This document shows positions 1 to 6,456 of a stretch of 64,000 nt of DNA, piece by piece. Made by a program: the position numbers and the translations under genes. The notes below the pieces were generated by a model. The model saw only the letters and a list, made by a program, of their open reading frames with translations. It was not told where the DNA came from and made no database searches. Within the stretch, counting starts at the first letter, position 1. Each line of letters opens with the position of its first letter. The stretch comes from Alphaproteobacteria bacterium UBA7314 (GTDB taxonomy: Bacteria > Pseudomonadota > Alphaproteobacteria > MPNO01 > UBA830): assembly GCA_002471575.1 (NCBI GenBank), contig DKQG01000058.1, positions 180,917 to 244,916 on the forward strand, written 5' to 3'.

Positions 1-212
1 TGCGCCGAGAGATACTGATAGATCGCCCGCGTGTGGCCGTAATTCGCGGTGCACATGCCGAGGATCGCCGCAAAATCGGGGAGCGAGCGCCCGTTCATGG
101 TGCATTCCGCGTACCAGTTGCCGAGCACCAGCTTGGTGTCGGCGATGGCCAGCAGATCGTTTTCGAAATTCTCATCCAGCTTGGTGCCGGGATTTCCGGG
201 TGTATATGCCAT
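1..212 (-). CDS. paaC: Phenylacetyl-CoA epoxidase subunit PaaC-like (partial)
   Basis: This is the N-terminal 70 residues of a ferritin-like oxygenase subunit; the gene runs off the left edge, so its C-terminus is not visible. The readable part contains LADTKLVLGNWYAE-type sequence (here IADTKLVLGNWYAE) followed by a Cys- and Gly-rich helix, typical of the structural PaaC (older name PaaI) subunit that pairs with PaaA in the 1,2-phenylacetyl-CoA epoxidase. It is the last visible gene of a minus-strand operon, 27 bases after the PaaB-like gene. The start is the ATG at 212, preceded by an AGGAAAAG ribosome-binding sequence. Family assignment is fairly secure; the true substrate of this particular complex is inferred only. 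Confidence 0.75.
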   Translation of the reverse strand, partial: MAYTPGNPGTKLDENFENDLLAIADTKLVLGNWYAECTMNGRSLPDFAAILGMCTANYGHTRAIYQYLSA

Positions 213-239
213 TGTTCTTTTCCTGTGATCCTGCGTCCG

Positions 240-512
240 TCAGCCCATTTTGATCTTGGCCGACTTGCCTTCTTCGGTGACTGTGATGATCGCTTCCAGC
301 GGTACTACGCACATTTCCTTCCATTTGTGCTGGTCGTAAATGTACCAGGCGCGTACCTGGGCTAACTGGTCGTTTGGTGCTTCGACCGAGCCCACATGGG
401 AAAGATCCGACTGCGAATTCTTGCGGGCGAACACTTCGTAGTATTTCGGTTCCATGCCGCCGCGTTCACGCTTCTGGTCGATCTTTTTCTTGGATTTCAG
501 TTTCGTCGCCAT
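240..512 (-). CDS. paaB: Phenylacetyl-CoA epoxidase subunit PaaB-like
   Basis: The 90-residue product matches the small PaaB subunit, which lacks an active site and bridges PaaA/PaaC heterodimers in the epoxidase complex. Visible hallmarks are the YEVFARKNSQSDLSHVGSV core (the family shows YEVFVRSKRGLSHVHVGSL-like sequence) and an ARxxYTRR-like region here reading VRAWYIYDQ. The N-terminus is rich in Lys and Arg. It lies 16 bases downstream of the PaaD-like gene and 27 bases upstream of the PaaC-like gene, so it is almost certainly co-transcribed with them. Placing PaaB after PaaD rather than directly after PaaA is unusual for this family. Confidence 0.8.
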   Translation of the reverse strand: MATKLKSKKKIDQKRERGGMEPKYYEVFARKNSQSDLSHVGSVEAPNDQLAQVRAWYIYDQHKWKEMCVVPLEAIITVTEEGKSAKIKMG

Positions 513-528
513 TTACCGTTCCTTTTTC

Positions 529-861
529 TCAAACCTGTATGCCGTTGGCGCGCATCATTTCCTGCACCTCTGGCTCGATCATGTCGCGTGACCAGGGCAG
601 GTGCCATCCTTCTTCAACCACGACCTTGGTGACGCCCGGTACCGTCTGTACGGCTTCTCGTACGCTTTCGCGCAACATGCCGGCCCCAGGGCACCCCATA
701 CAGGGAATACACACCTGTACGGTAACCACGCCGTCGTCGGCTATGTCGATTTCGCGCAGCATACCCATTCGGCGGAGGCTGACGGGAACATGCGGGTCGT
801 GCACGGCTTCCAGAGCCTCCACCACGCTTTCTTTTGACGGCAGAGTTGTCGCTTCGGTCAT
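529..861 (-). CDS. paaD: PaaD-like MIP18 (DUF59) family protein
   Basis: The 110-residue product carries a MIP18/DUF59 domain: the HDPHVPVSLRRMGMLREIDI segment (residues about 21-40) and a CIPCMGCPGAG cysteine cluster (about 51-61). In the phenylacetate pathway PaaD is thought to help assemble the iron or Fe-S centres of the epoxidase system. The gene starts 54 bases after the PaaA-like stop and precedes the PaaB-like gene. The C-terminal zinc-type cysteines seen in longer PaaD proteins are absent, so this is a short form, closer to SufT/PaaD-like single-domain proteins. Function as a maturation factor for the neighbouring oxygenase is inferred from context. Confidence 0.72.
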   Translation of the reverse strand: MTEATTLPSKESVVEALEAVHDPHVPVSLRRMGMLREIDIADDGVVTVQVCIPCMGCPGAGMLRESVREAVQTVPGVTKVVVEEGWHLPWSRDMIEPEVQEMMRANGIQV

Positions 862-915
862 ATCAATGGCTTTCAGGCGGCGGCGTGTCCGCCGCCGTGT
901 AAAAGGCTCAGGCCT

Positions 916-1869
916 CTACCAGAGATCCTTGCCCCATTCTTCCGAGATCACGCGGGCAATCGATGGCACTTTGTGCTTCGATCCCTTTTTCCAGATCTTG
1001 AGCTGTTCTTCCCAAGTGATCTGGCGGTCGTAATCCCACTCACGCTTTTCCTCGTCGAGGTAGATCGGCGGCTCGTAGTCCAGCACGTATTTGCCGGTTT
1101 CTTCGTCGAAATGGGCCGGCACCTTGATGCCAACGCTTTCCGAGAACGGTACCACGCGCGACAACCATTTCTGGCGCATTTCGTCGTTGGAGGCGCCACG
1201 AATACGATAGGCGAGCTGATCGGTCCGTGTTTTACGGGCATCCGGCATACCGAACCATGCGGTGCAGAGCGGGAAGTAGAAATCGACGGTTTCCTGCACG
1301 CGACGACGGCTGTCTTCAGACTGGTTCCAGAAGAACCGGGTCCAGCGCTCGCCGTGGCTGACATGGAAGGTTTCTTCGTAATTCACCTTGCGCAGCGACC
1401 GGGCGAACGGCGCGTAGGAGCAATTCTCTTCCAGATCGACGGTGGTGATGTATCCGGCGCGGTCGCCGTAGCACATGGACACAACGGATTCGATGTAGTC
1501 ATCATGCGGGAATTCCAGCATCTGAAACGTCCGCCATTCTTCTGGATCGCGCTCAAACAGGAATTTATGCGTATCGTAGCCGAAGTCTTCCAGGATCCGG
1601 TACATCATCTGCGCATGCCCCAGCTCGTCCTGACAGGCGGCGGCGATAGCGATTTTGTCTTCGAGCGTCGGCGAGGTTTTGATCGCCGGCGAATAGGTCG
1701 GCAGCGTGACGACTTCCAAGTCGGCCGCGATATGGATCGTATTGACCAGCACGTTCTTGTAGCGCTCCGTCATTTCCTCGACGTCTTCGAGCTGATAGCC
1801 CGTGGCGACTTTTTCCTGCAGCGCGAGTTCCCGCGGATCTTCCTGAATGTCTTTTATTGCCGTTGCCAT
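916..1869 (-). CDS. paaA: Phenylacetyl-CoA epoxidase catalytic subunit PaaA-like
   Basis: This 317-residue protein is a ferritin-like di-iron oxygenase of the PaaA family, which adds one oxygen atom to an aromatic CoA thioester ring. Iron-ligand motifs are visible: an E-x2-H in CQDELGHAQM and a second in NYEETFHVSHGERW, with a further acidic helix at PHDDYIESV. Length agrees with PaaA (about 310-330 residues). It is the first gene of the A-D-B-C operon and lies 76 bases downstream of a TetR gene on the same strand. No PaaE reductase, PaaK ligase or PaaG isomerase is visible in the window. Phenylacetyl-CoA is the default substrate, but the unusual gene order leaves room for a different aromatic CoA ester. 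Confidence 0.8.
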   Translation of the reverse strand: MATAIKDIQEDPRELALQEKVATGYQLEDVEEMTERYKNVLVNTIHIAADLEVVTLPTYSPAIKTSPTLEDKIAIAAACQDELGHAQMMYRILEDFGYDTHKFLFERDPEEWRTFQMLEFPHDDYIESVVSMCYGDRAGYITTVDLEENCSYAPFARSLRKVNYEETFHVSHGERWTRFFWNQSEDSRRRVQETVDFYFPLCTAWFGMPDARKTRTDQLAYRIRGASNDEMRQKWLSRVVPFSESVGIKVPAHFDEETGKYVLDYEPPIYLDEEKREWDYDRQITWEEQLKIWKKGSKHKVPSIARVISEEWGKDLW

Positions 1870-1945
1870 GTCGTTCTTGCCTCTCTTTTGGTCGAATAAG
1901 TCAGTCGTTGGTCATTGATGAACTAGGGCGTGAATTCGGGCGGAG

Positions 1946-2602
1946 CTAGGCCACCGCCACCCCATCGAATACAAAATCTCTAAATGCGCGCGCGAAATCC
2001 TGGCCTTTCAGGTCGCCGCCTCGCAGGTACCACTCTACATAACAACCCTTGTTGGTCGCCATGATGACGCTGGCAAGCTCGTCGGCGCCGATCTCCCTGC
2101 GGAACACGCCCCTTTCCTGTCCCGACCGGACAGTTTCGCGGAGGGCGTTTTCCATGCGCACCATCAATTCGATAAGCCGCTGTTCGATCTCGTCGCCTGA
2201 TCCGTTGAATTCGGCGCTCATCAGGATAGCCAGCAGCATATACTCAGTTTTTTCCGCCCCGATAACTGATTGCGATCTTACGAACGCGTTCAGCCGGTCT
2301 TTCGGATCGTCGCCCGCCGCGTTCATAGCCGCTAGCGTCGGTTCCACCGTCAGTTCTTCGGTCCGGTCGAGAAGGGTCTTAAGCACGTTGGCCTTGCTCT
2401 TGAAATAAAAGTAGACCGCACCTTTGGTCAGCCCCGCAGCCTGAGCAATCACCTCTACCGTCGTCGCGTGATAGCCCTGCGTAATGAACAGGGTCAGCGC
2501 TTTGCCGAGTAACGCCTCGATACTGGCCGCGCGCTGTTCGCGCTTTGTGGCCGGGCGATCCCGGTCCAGCGTTTCATCGAGATTTTGCGTTTGCGTTTCC
2601 AT
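1946..2602 (-). CDS. TetR/AcrR family transcriptional regulator
   Basis: The 218-residue product has a standard TetR N-terminal helix-turn-helix (TKREQRAASIEALLGKA, then TVEVIAQAAGLTKGAVYFYF at about residues 49-68) and a variable ligand-binding C-terminal half. The ATG at 2602 is chosen; a TTG 9 bases upstream is also in frame. It sits directly upstream of the PaaA-like gene on the same strand, so it probably controls that operon and itself. A perfect 6-bp inverted repeat lies 16 bases before the start codon and fits an autoregulatory operator. The effector is unknown; an aromatic acyl-CoA would be typical for such a neighbour, but that is inference. Confidence 0.85.
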   Translation of the reverse strand: METQTQNLDETLDRDRPATKREQRAASIEALLGKALTLFITQGYHATTVEVIAQAAGLTKGAVYFYFKSKANVLKTLLDRTEELTVEPTLAAMNAAGDDPKDRLNAFVRSQSVIGAEKTEYMLLAILMSAEFNGSGDEIEQRLIELMVRMENALRETVRSGQERGVFRREIGADELASVIMATNKGCYVEWYLRGGDLKGQDFARAFRDFVFDGVAVA

Positions 2603-2617
2603 AAGGCCCAATTTTAC

Positions 2618-2635
2618 ATACTGATTGGACAGTAT
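2618..2635. promoter_or_regulatory. Palindromic operator over the tetR promoter
   Basis: ATACTG and CAGTAT form a perfect inverted repeat around a 6-base centre. On the minus strand the right half overlaps a plausible -10 (TACTGT), which lies 17 bases after a -35-like TTGAAC (2652-2657). Position just upstream of a TetR gene suggests the site where that protein binds to repress its own promoter and the paa-like operon. Confidence 0.55.
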
Positions 2636-2778
2636 CTTGTTTAGGGTAAGTGTTCAACCTGCGGATTGGTAGAGTGCCATGCAAATTTGACTGGTGTCCA
2701 GTACCATTGGCGCGATGGGATATTCCCGGGATCCAGATCAATTCTTGATCTGGCCTGCCGCAACGCTACATTATCGCA

Positions 2779-2952
2779 ATGGATACGCCGAACGAACAGC
2801 CTCCTTCGGACCGCGCCAAGTCGGTCAAGCCGGAATACATCCTGATCGGCGCTCTGTTGCTTATCGGCGCGCTTGCGGTCCCGGCAATGCAAAAAGTGTA
2901 TCTGGTGCAGTCTTTTATTCTTTCGATTTGTACGGGTCTCGGGCTTCAGTAA
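2779..2952 (+). pseudogene. Short membrane peptide, possible LivM permease remnant
   Basis: A 57-codon reading frame starts with ATG and encodes a hydrophilic N-terminus followed by a hydrophobic helix (YILIGALLLIGALAVPAM) and a VYLVQSFILSICTGLGLQ tail. That order resembles the first transmembrane segment of branched-chain amino acid ABC permeases of the LivM type, cut off after about 57 of some 300-plus residues. It sits immediately before another truncated gene, so a remnant is more likely than a functional small protein. The family resemblance is weak and based on few residues; an independent small membrane protein is possible. Confidence 0.35.
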
Positions 2953-3018
2953 GCCGCCTTGGGCGTATGCCCGTACATCTGGCTGAATACCGTTTCGACA
3001 ATTGAGCGATACTCCGAA

Positions 3019-3453
3019 ATGGCAGCGACGGCACAGACTACGGCGACATTTCCTATTTTGGTCGATTCTTTGGTTTCCCGCTTCGGGGACGCGACGGCGC
3101 TAGTTTTTCGTGACGAAAGTATCTCCTTTTGGGACCTTACCGACAGATCAATGCGCCTTTCACAGAGCTTGCGCGACCTCGGGATCCGTCGAGGCGATGT
3201 CGCGGCGATATGGTTCCGGAACGATCCCAACTGGCCGGTTGCGTTTCTAGCCTGCGCCCGCGTCGGCGCGAACGCGATCGCGCTTAATACCCGTTTTCGT
3301 CAGGCCGAACTAAATGATGTATTCGAGAGGCTCGCCCCGAGAGCCCCAACGGTTCAAAAGTGCAGCGCGGTGCACTGCGCACTCTGGCGAAGGAACTTTT
3401 GGACGAATAATCGCTTTGTTTTAACTTTGAAAGTGTTCCAGTCGAGACCGTAA
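3019..3453 (+). pseudogene. Truncated AMP-dependent acyl-CoA synthetase (N-terminal remnant)
   Basis: The frame from the ATG at 3019 encodes the typical opening of an adenylate-forming acyl-CoA ligase: a VDSLVSRFGDATALVFRDE segment, RLSQSLRDLGIRRGDVAAIW, and WPVAFLACARVGANAIALNT. Resemblance stops near 3340, after which the frame continues into unrelated sequence and ends at 3453. The AMP-binding motif, the A8 hinge and the catalytic lysine (about 400 residues) are missing. It follows the possible LivM remnant by 66 bases, so the two may be pieces of one lost catabolic operon. No stretch from 3340 to 3676 could be matched to the missing part. Confidence 0.65.
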
Positions 3454-3676
3454 AGAGGTGGTTCGTTTCGAATTAAGTGTCCGAGCTTGGTTCGAGCGCC
3501 TTTCGAGGCGAGGAAATTTGACGGGCTTTGACGGTCGGTCAGGAGGGAAACTGGTGGTCTCGACCGACCAGCTGTCGGAGCGCCAGAGTAGGGGCCGGAC
3601 AGGAGTATCTCTATTCCATGCCGGACCGCGGCACTGTGCCGCGGTCCGGCGTTGTGTCCTCATTACAAATGGTCGG
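3454..3676. other. Non-coding stretch after the ligase remnant
   Basis: No credible gene is seen on either strand. It contains an 8-bp inverted repeat (GGTCGGTC at 3533-3540 and GACCGACC at 3562-3569) and a long perfect hairpin at 3620-3650. Confidence 0.5.
3620..3650. terminator. Perfect GC-rich hairpin, terminator-like
   Basis: A 14-bp perfect stem (GCCGGACCGCGGCA and its complement) closes on a 3-base CTG loop. It lies 26 bases beyond the stop of the minus-strand VOC gene. No T-run follows on either strand, so intrinsic termination is not certain; a transcript-stabilising hairpin or a protein-binding palindrome would look the same. Confidence 0.45.
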
Positions 3677-4174
3677 TCAGGCGCCAGGCCTCGCAAAGTT
3701 CTTGTCCATGTGGCCCTTGCCTTCAAGGTCGCCTTTTTCAAACAACCAGCTATAACCGCCTGCGGGATTGGTCAGAATTTCCCAGCAGTTGTTGTCTCGG
3801 TCCCAAAAGAAAAAGCTGTAGGTGCCGTGCTGCAAAATCGGCTTGCTGATCTTGTGCAGGCCCCATTGTTCCTTCTGCTCAATAACCGTTTCGTAGGCCT
3901 TGTCTACCTCTTCCTGGGTTTCGACATCCAGACCGTTATGGTTGAGCATGGGCATTTCTTCTTCGCGGTTCTTTTGTTCAACGACCGCGATTGTGTTTGC
4001 GCCACCGAGACGGATCAGCAGCGAAATCGGGCTAGTGCGCACAACCTCAAGGCCAAGAAATTCCGTATAAAAATTCCGCGCCACTTCGAGATCTTTCGAC
4101 TCCAATGTGCCGTGTGACAGAAAGTTCAGTTTCAGCGCCGGATCCTTGGCTATTTCGACAACTGGTGTATCCAT
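3677..4174 (-). CDS. VOC family (glyoxalase/extradiol dioxygenase-like) protein
   Basis: The 165-residue product is a vicinal-oxygen-chelate protein with two beta-alpha-beta-beta-beta modules. Putative metal ligands are the His in LSHGTLES, the His in LNHNGLDV and the Glu in CWEILTNP, the usual H-H-E arrangement. The first module contains ARNFYTEFLGLEVVRTSP, typical of dioxygenase-like VOC proteins. The ATG at 4174 is preferred because GGGAG precedes it at good distance; an in-frame start 33 bases upstream lacks one. It stands alone between decayed DNA and the MoxR block. The substrate cannot be read from sequence. Confidence 0.8.
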   Translation of the reverse strand: MDTPVVEIAKDPALKLNFLSHGTLESKDLEVARNFYTEFLGLEVVRTSPISLLIRLGGANTIAVVEQKNREEEMPMLNHNGLDVETQEEVDKAYETVIEQKEQWGLHKISKPILQHGTYSFFFWDRDNNCWEILTNPAGGYSWLFEKGDLEGKGHMDKNFARPGA

Positions 4175-4391
4175 GATGTTTACTCTCCCTAGTTTGTTCC
4201 GCTCCACCGTTTCGCGGTAACCTACGACATCATTTGGCCAGGTAAAAACAGAATTATCCCTACATAATCCCTCCGCCTTTCTTGCCGGCCTTTGTGGTGA
4301 AGGATTTCGGTCCCGATGAAAAACCTATGCCGCAATCTTTTTTAGGGCGTCTTTGCACGACGCTTTTGACTGACCTTGCAAAGCCGTCTTC

Positions 4392-6455
4392 CTAGCTGCT
4401 TTCGCGTCGCCAAGCCCATACCAGGGCGCCGAGGCTCAGGACTAGGATGAGGAGATCGGGCAGCAACGGTGTTTGTCTGACGCTGGCGACTCTGTAGTCG
4501 CGATTGGCGACTACGCCCATCCATCCGGAACCTGAATGGTTCCGATCGGTGCTCACCCGGCGCAGGTTGGGCAGCCCGTCGGTCAGCCAGTGCATGCCTC
4601 CGCCAGATGCCGCTGCAACGGGTGCGAGCGGTTTGTCCGATGTGCGCATATCGCTTAATTCCTTGGGACTCGGACTTCCGAACGCTGTTACGGCGGTTCG
4701 AGTGCCGTCATCCAAACGGTAAATGCCCATCTCGTCTGCCGGAATCGTTGCGCGGGCGCGTCCTCTGACGCCCTTCGTCAGTGTGACGGTTTTTTGAATG
4801 CCGGAAGGCAAAGTGACCTGAACCGGCGGATAGGTGTCTTCAATGCTACTGCGGACAATCGTCAGATTATGGCCTTCCGCAACTGCGCGGAGATCTTCCT
4901 CCTCGAGGTCGGGTTCCTTCATCAGCCAATGTGCAAGTCTGCGCAAAATCTCGGAATGCGGGCCTCCATCTTCGAAACCACGCGCCCACAGCCAGATATG
5001 ATCACTGAGAAGCTGGGCGACGCGTCCTTCGCCGACACGATCGAGGATCAGGAGCGGCTTGCCGTCAACGCCCTCCATCAGGGTATGGCCTCGGCTACGC
5101 GTGGCTTCGACCTGCCGGAACCAGCGGCCCCAACGAGGAACTGCATCGCCGGCGCTGAAAAGATCGGCCGTGACCGGATGCCGATTGCCGCTGTGCGTAA
5201 CCTTGGGCCGCAATCCCCTTTCTATCACCTTGCCGGTCGGTGCGCCTGGCAGGATATCGCCCAGAGCAGTTTGGGAAAGGCTTGACTGCGTCGCGAAAGC
5301 AGGGCCGGCCGCTGTCAGCAACGCGCCGCCTTCTTCGACATAACGGACAATGTTTTCGAGGTAGAGTCCAGGCAGCACGCCACGACGGCGATACCTGTCG
5401 AAAATGATCAGATCGAAATCGTTGATCTTCACGTCGAACAGTTCTCGGATCGGAAAGGCTATTAGAGACAACTCTCGGACGGGCGTTGCGTCCTGCTTTT
5501 CGGGCGGTCGTAAAATGGTGAAGTGGACAAGATCGACCGATGGGTCGGCCTTAAGAAAATTCCGCCACACACGTTCACCCGGATGCGGCTGGCCGGATAC
5601 CAGCAACACGCGAAGCCGTTCACGCACGCCGTTGACCTGGACAATCGTTCGGTTGTTTTTTTGGGTGATTTCGCCGGCCATTGGCGCAACCTGCAGCTGC
5701 AGGATATTGGCGCCCGCATGATCGATGTCGAGTGTGATGCTGTGTGACTGCCCCACCGGGACGGTCACGATCCGGTCAGGTTGGCCGTGCTGGACGATAG
5801 TCATACGCGTAGAACCGCCGGAGGCGTTGTGATCTCGAACGAGGATTTCGATATCGACCGCCTTGCCCACCAGCCCGAATCTGGGTGCGTTTCTGACCAG
5901 AAGCTGACGATCTTTTTCATTCCGTTCGCCAGTCAAAAGAATGTGAACCGGTCCTGAGACAGGTGCGGCCTCTCCCTGAGAGGGCGCGTCGTGGACCTGA
6001 CCGTCCGTGATTAGGAACGTGGCGCCGATTCGATTGCGCGGAACATTGGCGAGGGACCGCTGTACTGCATCGAACAGGTGGGTTCCATCCACCGGATCCT
6101 TAGAATTTTCAGCTCGCGCGCCGGCTCTGACCACCCGCGCATCCACGCCGCGCAGGCGCCCCAGCCGGTCCGTCAGATCCTGCACTGCCTGTTCGGTCTT
6201 GGCGCCTCGGTCACCGATCCGCTGGGAGGTCGATTCGTCGACGACGATGGCGACCACATCCGCATTTAAGATTCGTTCTTGTTCGACCAGTACCGGGTTG
6301 GTCATCGCGCCTAATAACAAAGCGGCAGCGCCCAGCCGCCAATAGGTCCCGCGGGCTCTTCGCCATACACCTAGGCCGGCAAGCGAAACGACGGCAACGC
6401 CAAGCACGCCAAGAAAGATCCAGTCAAACATCGGGGCAAACGTTATGCTGAGCAT
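4392..6455 (-). CDS. Membrane protein of the MoxR/BatA locus, VWA- and glutamine-amidotransferase-like
   Basis: This 687-residue protein has two N-terminal membrane helices (from DWIFLGVLGVAVVSLAGLGV and the LGAAALLLGAM segment), then a VWA-like fold starting at VVAIVVDESTS, a long extracytoplasmic middle, an amidotransferase-like stretch around LIIFDRYRRRGVLPGLYLENIV, and a C-terminal helix (LPDLLILVLSLGALVWAW). The VWA metal site is incomplete (DESTS rather than DxSxS). It starts one base after the stop of the upstream BatA/DUF4159 gene and is the last gene of the moxR operon. Members of such loci are linked to envelope stress or complex assembly, but no reaction is established. Confidence 0.7.
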   Translation of the reverse strand: MLSITFAPMFDWIFLGVLGVAVVSLAGLGVWRRARGTYWRLGAAALLLGAMTNPVLVEQERILNADVVAIVVDESTSQRIGDRGAKTEQAVQDLTDRLGRLRGVDARVVRAGARAENSKDPVDGTHLFDAVQRSLANVPRNRIGATFLITDGQVHDAPSQGEAAPVSGPVHILLTGERNEKDRQLLVRNAPRFGLVGKAVDIEILVRDHNASGGSTRMTIVQHGQPDRIVTVPVGQSHSITLDIDHAGANILQLQVAPMAGEITQKNNRTIVQVNGVRERLRVLLVSGQPHPGERVWRNFLKADPSVDLVHFTILRPPEKQDATPVRELSLIAFPIRELFDVKINDFDLIIFDRYRRRGVLPGLYLENIVRYVEEGGALLTAAGPAFATQSSLSQTALGDILPGAPTGKVIERGLRPKVTHSGNRHPVTADLFSAGDAVPRWGRWFRQVEATRSRGHTLMEGVDGKPLLILDRVGEGRVAQLLSDHIWLWARGFEDGGPHSEILRRLAHWLMKEPDLEEEDLRAVAEGHNLTIVRSSIEDTYPPVQVTLPSGIQKTVTLTKGVRGRARATIPADEMGIYRLDDGTRTAVTAFGSPSPKELSDMRTSDKPLAPVAAASGGGMHWLTDGLPNLRRVSTDRNHSGSGWMGVVANRDYRVASVRQTPLLPDLLILVLSLGALVWAWRRESS

Positions 6456-6456
6456 A

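Noticed and set aside
973..1899. Long plus-strand ORF (308 codons) opposite paaA
   Set aside because: It mirrors the codon pattern of the PaaA-like gene on the other strand and has no protein-family character.
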